From Trichococcus alkaliphilus (GTDB lineage: Bacteria > Bacillota > Bacilli > Lactobacillales > Aerococcaceae), in contig NZ_PXZT01000005.1 in assembly GCF_003008695.1 (NCBI RefSeq), forward strand, positions 119,359-183,358: a stretch of 64,000 nt of DNA. The letters are read 5' to 3'. Position 1 is the stretch's first letter. Each line of letters starts with the position of its first letter. Both the position numbers and the translations under genes were made by a program. This document shows positions 53,426-62,718 of the stretch, piece by piece. The notes under the pieces are model-generated. The model saw only the letters and a program-made list of their open reading frames with translations, did no database searches and had not been told where the DNA came from.

Positions 53426-55171
53426 TCATTCTTCAGAACTGTTGATGATCAGTTCGCCGTTCTCGGTATTTCTTTGATAATTCTGGAAGAAATCCCAGAT
53501 GAATGCGGCTTCCGGCTTGTAGTTCCAGTGCGCCAAGTCCTTGACGGCCGCCAATTTCATGACGACGCCATTTGCATTTGATGCCGTTCCAACAAGCATT
53601 TGCTTTTCACCGAGGGACGTCCATTCCTGATTGTCCAACGCAACGCCGTAGAATTCGTTCAACGACAGATCGTATTGCGGCGTTGCCTCAAGCTTGTTGA
53701 TTTTTTGGTAGGCTTGGATGAACGGGAACATGTCGACATTCGGGTCATTTTGGAAAATGCCCGGTGTGCCGAATTGGCCGGAACCATCCACAGGGATCAT
53801 CTGGAAATTATCGTGATCGCCGCAGATGTAAAGATATGGTACTTCAGGCCCTGCATAGGTTTCCGCGATTGCGGTAAGTTCCTGTTTGTCGACACCCGGT
53901 GCTGAGACAGCTGCCACTGCCGCGAAAATGCCCGGATATTTGACGCCCATCAAAGTAGCTTTGGATCCGCCAGCCGACAAGCCGGTGAGATAGATCCGCG
54001 AAGGGTCGATCTGCGGATATTTTGCTTTCAGGTCTTCGATCAGATTCAGGACGCCTTCTTCACCCAATCCTTCGACGCCACCGAAATTCACTTCTTTGTC
54101 TTGCCACTCCGGTGAGACGACGATCAGATTTTCTTCAGCCGCCAACTCTGTCAACCCGCTGGCATCACCCTGCAGTCTCGGATCGTTCGCAAATCCATGG
54201 AGCGTCACGATCAACGGCACTGTATTTTCATCCTGATCCATTGTTGCTTCTGGAATGTACTCGTACCAAGTATACGCACCCTCCCCGTTGACGGGTTCAG
54301 CTATCATCTGATTATACGTGATGCCGAGCTCCTCAAAGTCGGGAACCGCAACAATGGGATAAGGGTCCGTGTATTTGCTGACGTCAGCCATGTAAAACTC
54401 CGTCAGTTCGTTATGCATGCGGTAATTTTTCGAGAAGACATGCTCCCATGCATTGTCATAGGCTTCCTGTACGGTTGCTTCGTCCGCGTTCACAACGACT
54501 TGCTGGAACGCATTATCCTGATTGCTGTAAACGATCAAATCGTCCTCTGTAAGCTGTTGTTCGGCCTCATTGGCTGAAGTGTAGAAATCCGTTACTGCCT
54601 CTCCGGCATTGCTGAGGTATACGGGAACCGGAGTCGTCGAGGCGCTATCCGCTTCGACATCCCCGCCGTACAGCATCATCCCAGCGATTGGATAGCTTTT
54701 ATGCGCCAGAAAGTTGTTGGCGAAGGTCGCACCTTCATCCAGCGCCATCACTTTGACGTTCTTCACAGGCGCTTTCGCCAACAGTTTGATGAAGGCTTCC
54801 GCATCCTCCGCTTGATAGCCGCTCTCATTCAAAGGATTGATCACGTAAGCCTGCCCTGCCCACTCCTGGACATCCGGCAACAGTCCGATTTCTGCCAACA
54901 GTTCTTCTGCTTCCGCCTCGGTCTTTTGACCTGCGTAAATATAGAAAGTCGGCGTCAGCACATCCGAGCGTGAGCTTACGTAGCCGTCCTTCATGGCATC
55001 ATAGGCAAAGAAATGCAATTGTGACGCTTCATCCATTTTCGTCTCTACTAAGGTGATGCCTGATTCCGGCGAACTTGCGGCAGATTCTGCCGTTTCGGAT
55101 GGAGCCGTGCAGGCGCCTAGGTTCAGCAACGCCATCAGCATGGCCGCTTGACCGATTTTTCTTATATTCAT
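53426..55171 (-). CDS. Secreted esterase lipoprotein (PHB-depolymerase/feruloyl-esterase-like)
   Basis: A 581-residue lipoprotein. The signal peptide ends in LGAC near residue 21. An N-terminal domain of about 270 residues, which I do not recognise, precedes an alpha/beta-hydrolase domain: LIVTLHGFANDP, nucleophile elbow TGLSAGGSKATL near residue 400, YICGDHDNF for the acid and LAHWNYKPE for the His. The catalytic part resembles LpqC/feruloyl-esterase or PHB-depolymerase-type enzymes. Last gene after GH78 (31-bp gap), so it may trim acyl groups from rhamnose-containing glycans outside the cell. Confidence 0.75.
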   Translation of the reverse strand: MNIRKIGQAAMLMALLNLGACTAPSETAESAASSPESGITLVETKMDEASQLHFFAYDAMKDGYVSSRSDVLTPTFYIYAGQKTEAEAEELLAEIGLLPDVQEWAGQAYVINPLNESGYQAEDAEAFIKLLAKAPVKNVKVMALDEGATFANNFLAHKSYPIAGMMLYGGDVEADSASTTPVPVYLSNAGEAVTDFYTSANEAEQQLTEDDLIVYSNQDNAFQQVVVNADEATVQEAYDNAWEHVFSKNYRMHNELTEFYMADVSKYTDPYPIVAVPDFEELGITYNQMIAEPVNGEGAYTWYEYIPEATMDQDENTVPLIVTLHGFANDPRLQGDASGLTELAAEENLIVVSPEWQDKEVNFGGVEGLGEEGVLNLIEDLKAKYPQIDPSRIYLTGLSAGGSKATLMGVKYPGIFAAVAAVSAPGVDKQELTAIAETYAGPEVPYLYICGDHDNFQMIPVDGSGQFGTPGIFQNDPNVDMFPFIQAYQKINKLEATPQYDLSLNEFYGVALDNQEWTSLGEKQMLVGTASNANGVVMKLAAVKDLAHWNYKPEAAFIWDFFQNYQRNTENGELIINSSEE

Positions 55172-55202
55172 TATTTTGCCTCCATTATTTTGAAATGGTT
55201 AT

Positions 55203-57614
55203 TCAAACATTTACCCGTCTTATGGCTTCGATCGGATCAGCAGTCTGGAGCGTCAGCCTGATTGTTTGGCGCTCGCCTTCCGCGGCTGTAATTTCTTTGT
55301 TGATGATTCGATACGCGTCGCCTAATCGGAAATCGTAGTCGAACGATTCCGGAAGGGTCACACTGTACATGATTCCATTGTCACCAAGCCGCTCCCACCG
55401 CGCTTCAATTTCTCCCTGCGCAGTGAGTAGCGAACCATTCACATCTGTCAGATCCGTTGGGAAATAAGGGGCCAATTGAATGCTGCGATCTTTTTTGACG
55501 GAAATACCGATCAGTTTTTCCATCATCCAGACCGTATATGAAGAATACATCGCATGGTTCAGTGAGCCTTGCACGGTATTCGTACCTTGCTGCAGCGGGA
55601 AATATTCACTCAAGGTCTGATTGCCGTTCGCCAACATGCCAAGATAATTCGGTTCCTGGCGGCGGGACAGCCAATTGTAGATCAAATCATCTGCACCGAA
55701 ATCGGCTAGGATGGTGTATGCCCACGACATTCCGAAAATGCCGAAGCGGAAAATGCCGGCATCATCGCTGATGCGTTGAATCAGTTTTGCTTCAAGGGAA
55801 CGTTGCTCCTCAGCATCCCGGAAAAGTCGCGCCTTCAAGGCGAAAACAGCGCTCGATTGCGTCCCGGAGGCAAAGCTGCCGTCCTCGTTGCGGAACAGAT
55901 CGACGATTGCACTTCTTGCTTCCGCGATGCGCGAATCCAAGGTTTCCATCATCGTTTCGGAGACAGTGTGCGCAGCAAACAACGCTTTGTATTCCTCCAA
56001 AAGGATCAGGTACATGCTGGCCGAACAGAACTCCTGATCTGGCGAGACGATGCGGTTTTTCTGGATGCCGGCATCGACGGATCCCCAGTCGCCGAGGCAA
56101 CAGTAACGGATATAATCGAAATCGAAAGCCAGCAGGTAATCCAAATGTTTAACCAATTCAGGCAGATGCTCCTGCACAAAGGCCGCATCTTGGTAATACT
56201 GCTGGATTTTTGCGGCAAGCACCGGGAAAACGAGCTGCCAGCCCAAGGAACCGGCCCCGTTGGAAGTGCCGTTCGTCATGATTCCTACGTAAGGGGCTGT
56301 CTGCGGAATGCCGCCTTCCGGTGTCTGATCATAAGCGAAATCCATAAAGACTTTCTTCAGCAGATTGTGCATATCGTGGCTGTAAATATGGGAATCCACC
56401 AATGCGACGATATCGCCGCCATAGCCGAAACGTTCTCTTGTGCAGTCTTCGAAGTATGAATGGATATTGTTCAAGCGGGTGTTCCGTGCTGCTTCCCACA
56501 GACGGTTCAATTCATCCGAAGACGATTGGAACCAGCTGACAGAAGCGAGGTCGGTGTATACGCTGTATGCCTGGATGTTTGAAAGCAACTTCTCCAACAC
56601 ATCTGCACGCGGTTTTGCCTTAACCAGCACATAGCGGAAGGAGTGATAACAGTACTGGTTTTCAAAATGGAAAGGTTCTTGTTTATTTTTCTTGATGACG
56701 TCCTTCTGGATGATCGGATCACTCGCATTTATGCCGTGTTCCTCATCCGTCACTCCATAAGTTCCGCTGATGCTGGAATCAAAACTAATCGTTCCATCAG
56801 CGTTCAGTTCCTCGGCGTACAGGAAAGTGACTTGGCCCAGATAATCGGCGGCGATGTCGCAAAGGAAATGCCCGGACAGGATCGTCCCGAAATCGATCAG
56901 GATGCCTCCGTTTGCAGAAAGGTTCGCGACCACGGCAGGAAGGTAATGCTTCTGCCTCCTGATTTTAGGTATGAAACTGGGCGCCAAACTGCCTCCCGGT
57001 CCAGCGATTTTTACCGTCTTCGGTTTTGTGTCTGCCACCGGATCAGCATCCGTCACCACTTCCCCGATGTACAGATTATTGAACAGATAGTTGCCCGATT
57101 TGCTTTCCCAGCTCGAATCCGAGTCAATCACGATTTTTTCATTTGTAGCAGTCGTGATCGTCAATCGACTGATTAGGCAAGGTTTTCCGACAGCGAGTTG
57201 CTTGCGCACATTGTATTTTCCCAAAATGGTGATGGGAGCCGCATTGTACCAACCATCCGCCAATTCCACCGACAGCTTGTTGCAGCCCTTCTTCAAAAAA
57301 TTTCGGATGTCATAGGTGTCGTAATAGACCGTTTTGTCGTAATTCGTCACATCGTTGATCAAGTAGGAATCGCCCATACGCTGCCCGTTGACATACAAGG
57401 TGTAATATCCCAAGCCGCAGATATCGATTAAAGCCTCTTCAATTTCATCGCAGACATCGAATTCCTTTTCCAAGATAATGTTGGGCCGTTCATTCAGAAA
57501 TTCTGCTTCTTTTTCAAGCGGATTGTCCAACCGTGTGATCCAGCTGGCCTGACCCAAGCTGATGCTTAAAGGTTGGATCCTTCCGTTTATCATTAGTTGA
57601 TCCGGTGCAGCCAT
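55203..57614 (-). CDS. GH78 alpha-L-rhamnosidase
   Basis: An 803-residue glycosidase that releases L-rhamnose from plant glycosides or pectin side chains. The N-terminal beta-sandwich contains YTLYVNGQRMGDS and NKLSVELADGWYN. The (alpha/alpha)6 barrel carries the GH78 signature FEDCTRERFGYGGD near residue 415, with catalytic acidic residues. There is no signal peptide, so it acts on imported glycosides. Its ATG 57614 adjoins the PTS IIC stop at 57615, so translation is likely coupled. Confidence 0.85.
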   Translation of the reverse strand: MAAPDQLMINGRIQPLSISLGQASWITRLDNPLEKEAEFLNERPNIILEKEFDVCDEIEEALIDICGLGYYTLYVNGQRMGDSYLINDVTNYDKTVYYDTYDIRNFLKKGCNKLSVELADGWYNAAPITILGKYNVRKQLAVGKPCLISRLTITTATNEKIVIDSDSSWESKSGNYLFNNLYIGEVVTDADPVADTKPKTVKIAGPGGSLAPSFIPKIRRQKHYLPAVVANLSANGGILIDFGTILSGHFLCDIAADYLGQVTFLYAEELNADGTISFDSSISGTYGVTDEEHGINASDPIIQKDVIKKNKQEPFHFENQYCYHSFRYVLVKAKPRADVLEKLLSNIQAYSVYTDLASVSWFQSSSDELNRLWEAARNTRLNNIHSYFEDCTRERFGYGGDIVALVDSHIYSHDMHNLLKKVFMDFAYDQTPEGGIPQTAPYVGIMTNGTSNGAGSLGWQLVFPVLAAKIQQYYQDAAFVQEHLPELVKHLDYLLAFDFDYIRYCCLGDWGSVDAGIQKNRIVSPDQEFCSASMYLILLEEYKALFAAHTVSETMMETLDSRIAEARSAIVDLFRNEDGSFASGTQSSAVFALKARLFRDAEEQRSLEAKLIQRISDDAGIFRFGIFGMSWAYTILADFGADDLIYNWLSRRQEPNYLGMLANGNQTLSEYFPLQQGTNTVQGSLNHAMYSSYTVWMMEKLIGISVKKDRSIQLAPYFPTDLTDVNGSLLTAQGEIEARWERLGDNGIMYSVTLPESFDYDFRLGDAYRIINKEITAAEGERQTIRLTLQTADPIEAIRRVNV

Positions 57615-58955
57615 TTAACGGATTCCTTCAGCTTCCTGAACAGTCGTTTCCGTAACCGTGGTGTCCATTTCTTTTTCCTCTTTGTACAGCTCTTTATCGG
57701 CCATTCGAACGAAAGGAATCCAAACAACTGTCGTAATTGCGATCAGGGCAATCTGCAGGAGTGAACCTCTAATGCTGCCGGTGACAAAGTAGCCGCTGAT
57801 GATTGGTGGCGTTGTCCATGGAATCTGTGCCAATCCTGTCGGAAGTGGTACTAGGCCAATGGCGAAAACGAAATAAGCGACAATAGTTGATATAGCATTC
57901 GAGAAGATGAACGGGATGAAGTACAAGAAATTCAGCATCAATGGGATACCGAACAATGCTGGTTCGCCGATATTGAACATGTAAGGGACGCTTGAGATTT
58001 TTCCGACTTCTTTGTACTGTCTGCTCTTCGCTACGATCAGAATCGCGATAACGGCACCCACAACACCGATCGAGGCGAAATGATTACGGAAGCTCATGCT
58101 GATGATGTTCGGAGGAATTACGCCTGCCAATGATGCAACCTTATTTTGATCTTCCAGAACTTGGTGGATGGGATCCATTACGGCTTGGATGATCGATCCG
58201 CCGTGCAGTCCGAAGAACCACAGGAATTGCTCGAAAATCTTGACGACGACCAAGCCACCGATTGAGCCGCCTAGGTAAGTCAATGGTTTTCCTAATGTAC
58301 CGTTGATCAATGTCAAAGCGTCACTCTTCAGCAACAACTCGATGATCAAACGGATGATGAAGAATGTGGTGACGACGATGAAGGAAGGGATGACCGATTC
58401 GAATGGTCCGGCAACTGCGGGCGGAACGGATTCCGGCAGTTTGATTTTGATTCCTCTTTCTTCGATTTTTTTGTAGATGATGGTGCTGAACATTCCAACC
58501 AAGATGGACAGGAACATCGATTGTGCGCTGATTTTTGTGATATTCAGAAAATCGACGCCTTCGATGTTATCCAGCGGCGTCAGCAAAAGGAAAGAAACGA
58601 CTGCTGTAATGATGCATTGCAGCACGTTTGTTTCCAGCTTATCCGCCAAAGATTTCGCCATGGAAATAACGACGATCAAACCGCCTACCGCCAACGTTGC
58701 ACTGTTCACGTATAATAATTTGGATTGCCACACAAATGCATTTTCTGTGCCTAAAATCATCGTTATAAAGTCAGTAACCTGGGTGATCGGGAAAAAGGCG
58801 ATGATCAAAAAGATTGAAGCGATAAAAGTAAAGGGCATGTATGCCAACATGGCATCCCTGACGGAAGTCAGGTAAATATTATTGTTCACCTTGGTTGCGA
58901 AAGGTCCAACTGTATTTTGAATCTTATCGCTGAGGGACATTTTTTCAGTATTCAT
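57615..58955 (-). CDS. PTS EIIC, cellobiose/lichenan type
   Basis: A 446-residue PTS permease domain of the lactose/cellobiose superfamily (CelB-like) with about ten membrane segments; NIGEPALFGIPLMLN is the family's substrate-site motif, near residue 325. There are no EIIA or EIIB genes nearby, so it must borrow those from another locus. Coupled to a rhamnosidase, it probably imports and phosphorylates a rhamnose-glucose glycoside such as a flavonoid disaccharide (inferred). RBS AGGAGG before ATG 58955. Confidence 0.9.
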   Translation of the reverse strand: MNTEKMSLSDKIQNTVGPFATKVNNNIYLTSVRDAMLAYMPFTFIASIFLIIAFFPITQVTDFITMILGTENAFVWQSKLLYVNSATLAVGGLIVVISMAKSLADKLETNVLQCIITAVVSFLLLTPLDNIEGVDFLNITKISAQSMFLSILVGMFSTIIYKKIEERGIKIKLPESVPPAVAGPFESVIPSFIVVTTFFIIRLIIELLLKSDALTLINGTLGKPLTYLGGSIGGLVVVKIFEQFLWFFGLHGGSIIQAVMDPIHQVLEDQNKVASLAGVIPPNIISMSFRNHFASIGVVGAVIAILIVAKSRQYKEVGKISSVPYMFNIGEPALFGIPLMLNFLYFIPFIFSNAISTIVAYFVFAIGLVPLPTGLAQIPWTTPPIISGYFVTGSIRGSLLQIALIAITTVVWIPFVRMADKELYKEEKEMDTTVTETTVQEAEGIR

Positions 58956-59043
58956 GAATTTTCCTCCTATATTTGATACTTCTGTGCAAAGAACAATGTC
59001 AGGCGAATCATATTGACTAAATTTATCATCCGGATTATCATTA

Positions 59044-59057
59044 TGGTATCGCTAACA
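59044..59057. promoter_or_regulatory. Possible cre site in the divergent rhamnoside promoter
   Basis: TGGTATCGCTAACA has a central CG and partial dyad symmetry, with one mismatch to the cre pattern. It lies between the PTS IIC and AraC genes. Confidence 0.35.
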
Positions 59058-59141
59058 AGTACATCTTAACGGATAGACCGTAATTTATTAATATCATATT
59101 CTTACGAGATGATTGACCATTTCTTACCTAAAGGAGATTCC

Positions 59142-60176
59142 ATGGATAAAGCACAGATTCGCGAAAAACTATTCACCCATACAGTGACAGAGAAACTTTA
59201 TCTTCAGAATGCAGACGGTCCGCCGTCGGATTTCTTCGAAAATTTTGATTCCTACCTGAATGAGGACGCTGAACGCGTATATCGTTATACGTTCGAAAAA
59301 ATCCTGAAAAGTGCTGAAGAGCGACAGAAAGAACGCGCCGCTTTTATCGAAGGCAGCCAACTGCTTATCCTGAAACACGCACGCTTTTCCTATACCCCGT
59401 TGCACGTCCATGATTTCATCGAAATGAACTACGTCTATTCAGGCAATATAGATATTATAATCGATGGGACAGAAATTTCATTAAAAGAGGGAGATTTTTG
59501 CATCCTGGACACCGGCGTCTGCCATCGAATCCTAGATACGGGCGAAAACGATATTCTGATCAACTTCTTGATGCGGAAGGAGTACTTCTCGACCCACATG
59601 TTGAGCCGGCTGGCCTCAAACAGCATCATCACTCAGTTTGCAGTCAACGCCCTCTCCAAAACACAGAAACATGACCGCTACCTTCTTTTCAACACAACGA
59701 ACAGCGAATTCCTGATCGACGCCATCGAGGGGATGCTCGTCAATTACTATGAACCGTCATCCTATTCAAAAGATGTGACCGATGCCTATATGATCATCCT
59801 CTTTTCCGAGTTGCTGAAGGCTTTTCAACAGAAACAATCCAGCGAACACCGCAAGGCCGATCATTCCTATATCGGAGACATTCTGCTCTTCATCGAAAAG
59901 AATTATCAGGACTGCAGCCTGCAGCAGATTGCCGATACTTTCAAGTTCAATCCAAGTTATCTGAGCCGATTCATAAAGAGCCAGACCGGAAAAACCTATG
60001 TTGCGTTGGTTCAGGAACTGCGCCTCAACAACGCCTGCATCCTGCTGAAGAACACCGATACCCCGATCGAAACCATCAGCGAACAGATTGGTTACAGGAA
60101 CGTCACTTTCTTCTACCAGAAATTCAAGCAAGCCTATGATATGACGCCGCACGAATACCGGATGAAAGTGAATTGA
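59142..60176 (+). CDS. AraC-family regulator of the rhamnoside locus
   Basis: A 344-residue regulator. Residues about 85-155 form a cupin (HVHDFIEMNYVYSGNIDII, with DTGVCHRI) and 245-344 form the AraC double helix-turn-helix ending in TFFYQKFKQAYDMTPHEY. ATG 59142 has AAAGGAG upstream. Divergent from the PTS IIC-rhamnosidase-esterase operon, which it most likely activates. Ligand presumably L-rhamnose or the imported glycoside. Confidence 0.9.
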   Translation: MDKAQIREKLFTHTVTEKLYLQNADGPPSDFFENFDSYLNEDAERVYRYTFEKILKSAEERQKERAAFIEGSQLLILKHARFSYTPLHVHDFIEMNYVYSGNIDIIIDGTEISLKEGDFCILDTGVCHRILDTGENDILINFLMRKEYFSTHMLSRLASNSIITQFAVNALSKTQKHDRYLLFNTTNSEFLIDAIEGMLVNYYEPSSYSKDVTDAYMIILFSELLKAFQQKQSSEHRKADHSYIGDILLFIEKNYQDCSLQQIADTFKFNPSYLSRFIKSQTGKTYVALVQELRLNNACILLKNTDTPIETISEQIGYRNVTFFYQKFKQAYDMTPHEYRMKVN

Positions 60177-60198
60177 TGCTGCATTTTTAGGCGAAAAA

Positions 60199-60230
60199 AT
60201 GACCGCTCTCCAACTAAGGAGGCGGTCATC
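60199..60230. terminator. Terminator between araC and the small basic gene
   Basis: Hairpin ATGACCGC ... GCGGTCAT, usable by both converging genes. Confidence 0.75.
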
Positions 60231-60242
60231 ACTGTTATTAGC

Positions 60243-60452
60243 TTATATTCTTTTCTTGAAAAGATCCCAAATCGAGAACGTGGCTTTTTTGTATATCCGG
60301 TTGTAGGCGGTCCTTTTGGCGTCACGGATCAAGCCCATTCCTTTTTTACCGTAGAACGGATTTGTTTTACGCTTGATTGCCCGTTTCACCTTTCCGGTTG
60401 TCCTAGCCTTAAATGAACGTTTCAGGTTTGGTTTGCGCATACCGAATTTCAT
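60243..60452 (-). CDS. Small strongly basic protein, function unknown
   Basis: A 69-residue protein with about 23 Lys and Arg residues (MKFGMRKPNLKRSFKARTTG, later NPFYGKKGMGLIRDAKR). From memory, similar short basic proteins occur in lactic acid bacteria and their phages as conserved hypotheticals. RBS AAAGGACTGG before ATG 60452. Likely to bind nucleic acid given its charge, but no function is known to me. Confidence 0.65.
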   Translation of the reverse strand: MKFGMRKPNLKRSFKARTTGKVKRAIKRKTNPFYGKKGMGLIRDAKRTAYNRIYKKATFSIWDLFKKRI

Positions 60453-60505
60453 AATGACCAGTCCTTTCTTGCATACAAATATATTTCTGTATGATCGAGC
60501 TGCGG

Positions 60506-61120
60506 TTAAGGCTCTTTAACCGGCTCAAGTTCCATCTCAGTCACCCACTTATGATTTTTGATCGTTTCCCCAGTGACCGTATCTATATAATCCACCATAT
60601 AGACTGTAGTCGTTTCAGAGGCATCGATAGTGGCAGTCGCGCCGCTCATGCCTTCCGTGTGCTCAGCTTCCAGCACCACTTCACTGCCAACGCCGAATGG
60701 GTCTGTTCCGGCATCCATGATTTCCTCCTGGATAACCCATTGATGGTTCTCCACTCTTGGATCTCCATTGGTTGGCTCATAAGAAACTTCGTAAACGATC
60801 GTGTCGAAGGCTCCAACGACTGTCGCTTCTGCACCTTCCATGCCTTCCATATGTCCTGCCTGCATGATGACGGAATCGCCAACTTTATAAGTAGGATTTT
60901 CAGCTTCCATCAACCCTTCAGGAATTACACCGGAATCGTCATGGACCATATCCCCCATGCCTTCTGAACTGCTTGTGGAAGACTCCTCAACCATGCTTCC
61001 CATCGAAATACTTTCAGATCCGACAGAAACTTCCTCCGTGCCGTTGTCTGTTGAACAAGCGGCCAATAATACGGCAGCCGATAGACTGAACAAACTCATC
61101 AACATTTTTCTTTGTTTCAT
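60506..61120 (-). CDS. YdhK-family (DUF1541) lipoprotein
   Basis: A 204-residue lipoprotein with signal peptide and lipobox LAAC near residue 19. A Ser/Glu/Met-rich linker leads to two DUF1541 repeats: VGDSVIMQAGHMEGMEGAEA, and VGSEVVLEAEHTEGMSGA about 68 residues later. Each repeat has the HxxGMxGA motif. The family is sometimes linked to copper genes; none are near here. ATG 61120 has GGATGG upstream; the longer frame to 61204 is unsupported. Confidence 0.88.
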   Translation of the reverse strand: MKQRKMLMSLFSLSAAVLLAACSTDNGTEEVSVGSESISMGSMVEESSTSSSEGMGDMVHDDSGVIPEGLMEAENPTYKVGDSVIMQAGHMEGMEGAEATVVGAFDTIVYEVSYEPTNGDPRVENHQWVIQEEIMDAGTDPFGVGSEVVLEAEHTEGMSGATATIDASETTTVYMVDYIDTVTGETIKNHKWVTEMELEPVKEP

Positions 61121-61485
61121 TTCTATCCATCCTTTCTCATGGTAATTCTGTCTAGCTATAAACAGTGTAAAGGACAAAAATATAATTATCAAAGAATAAC
61201 CCATATCTCGACTTCTCGCTGATACATTTAAGCTGATCCTTTTACATCAATGAATTTTTTGGATATTTTTTTGAAAGCAGAAAAATTGGGACCCTTGCAC
61301 TTTTCAGTTGCTTTATTATATGTCAAAAATCAATTTTATTGTATAATTAATTTGTAAGCACTTTATATTTGCAGAATCTGATGCATAAATTAAACTCAGG
61401 CTTGTGAGGATAGTTTTAAGAAGCAAGATGAGGATGGAATGGATTACTTAAATATATCAAATTACATAAAGAAATAGGTGTAGTT
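61121..61485. other. AT-rich intergenic region
   Basis: No gene or structured RNA recognised. It presumably holds the promoters of the two divergent neighbours. Composition becomes more AT-rich toward the PIN-like gene. Confidence 0.4.
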
Positions 61486-62052
61486 ATGGGATATTATTTT
61501 GTTGATTATGAAAACGTAAAAATGGATGGACTGAATGGTATAAATAAGCTCGAACCAAGTGATAAGGTGTGTATATTTTATAGTGAACATGCAGATACTT
61601 TGACATTCGATCTTCATAAAAGAATTAATGAGTCGAAAGCCACCATTACGTTTCAGAAGGTCGAAGTTGGGTCTAAAAACGCATTAGATTTCCAATTAGT
61701 GACTTTTTTGGGTTATGAAATTGCCGGCAAAAAAGAAGATGAGTACTATATCGTGAGTAAAGACGCTGGATACAATAGCGTTTGTATTTATTGGAAAAGA
61801 AAAAAGATAGGCATCTCAATAGTCGCAAACTTAACTCGATTAAATATAACTCAGGAGCAACAGCAGCTCCTTCAAAAAGTTGTAAACCTCGTAAATGATA
61901 AAGAAATTGCAAAAGTAGTGACTGACTTCATCATTAAATATAAAACAAAACAAGGGATTTATAATGCTCTTTTAGAAAACTATAAAAACAAACAAGGAAT
62001 CGAGATTTATCAAGCAATAAAACCACTCCTCAAAGATAAAAAAGGAGAATAA
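61486..62052 (+). CDS. PIN/NYN-like nuclease-fold protein
   Basis: A 188-residue protein. The start GYYFVDYENVKMDGL is the typical first strand of PIN/NYN-like domains with an early Asp. Other acidic candidates are KNALDFQLVTFLG (about residue 67) and YYIVSKDAGYNSV (about 90), matching the usual three- or four-Asp metal site. The C-terminal 70 residues are Lys-rich and helical. It is AT-rich compared with its neighbours and stands alone, which fits a recently acquired accessory gene. A ribonuclease role is inferred; its target is unknown. Weak RBS AGGTG. Confidence 0.7.
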   Translation: MGYYFVDYENVKMDGLNGINKLEPSDKVCIFYSEHADTLTFDLHKRINESKATITFQKVEVGSKNALDFQLVTFLGYEIAGKKEDEYYIVSKDAGYNSVCIYWKRKKIGISIVANLTRLNITQEQQQLLQKVVNLVNDKEIAKVVTDFIIKYKTKQGIYNALLENYKNKQGIEIYQAIKPLLKDKKGE

Positions 62053-62118
62053 GCAACATGTTTTAAGATTTCTCACCAAGAAGTTATGCGTAAACTAACC
62101 TATAATGATAAATGTGAT

Positions 62119-62186
62119 TTCAAAAAAATAACCCTTATAAAGTCATATGAATCGCTTCATATCAACATTTCTAAGGGTTTCATCTT
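62119..62186 (-). terminator. Terminator of ssrA
   Basis: Arms AACCCTTA and TAAGGGTT with an inner stem, then seven T on the minus strand. Confidence 0.75.
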
Positions 62187-62194
62187 CATCTAGA

Positions 62195-62555
62195 TGGAGA
62201 CGACGGGAGTCGAACCCGTGTCCAAGCATATCGGCACTTCCAAGTCTACGCTCATAGTTAAACTATTGGAATTCGCCTTGAACTAGCCGTTTAACAGGCA
62301 TTATTGTTGGCTAATCTGATTGATCTCTTCTGATTCCTCCAGATGGAAGGTCACAGCGTATCCCACATCATTGAGACCCTGATCTGAGTACATGGGCGAT
62401 ACCAGGAGGATCTTAGCTAGCTACAATTAAGCAGCGAAAGCTAAAGTGTTGTTTTGTGTTTTGTCAGTTGTTTTAACTGTAACGTTTTAGCGTAGACGTA
62501 ACCTACGGAGCGCATCAAAAGCTCGACCTATACCTGTCGAATCCGTAACGTCCCC
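62195..62555 (-). ncRNA. ssrA: tmRNA
   Basis: A 361-nt transfer-messenger RNA that rescues stalled ribosomes. The 5' end GGGGACGTTACGGATTCGAC pairs with the 3' CGTCTCC. The T-arm-like GGTTCGACTCC is present and CCA is not encoded. The tag reading frame (62427-62465) gives DKTQNNTLAFAA and a TAA stop; with the tRNA-borne Ala the tag would be A plus those twelve residues. The choice of the GAC resume codon rests on the ACT-G context seen in other tmRNAs. Confidence 0.96.
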
Positions 62556-62590
62556 GTTATGGGAATGCACAGAGTTATCTTGCATTTCAT

Positions 62591-62618
62591 ATTATACGGC
62601 ATCCATTCCAAAAAGCAA
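62591..62618 (-). promoter_or_regulatory. Promoter of ssrA
   Basis: TATAAT (62591-62596) and TTGCTT (62613-62618), 16 bp apart on the minus strand. The start would be about 30 nt before the mature 5' end, so processing is expected. Confidence 0.55.
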
Positions 62619-62654
62619 GTATTATGCACAAAATATTTTACAATCAAAAAAGTA

Positions 62655-62698
62655 AAGAACCACTGGCCGGGGCTATTGCCCCGGCCGGTGGTTCTTTG
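62655..62698 (-). terminator. Terminator of carB
   Basis: Hairpin AAAGAACCACTGGCCGGGGC ... GCCCCGGCCGGTGGTTCTTT. Confidence 0.92.
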
Positions 62699-62718
62699 TC
62701 CATCAGTCACTGTCTCGC

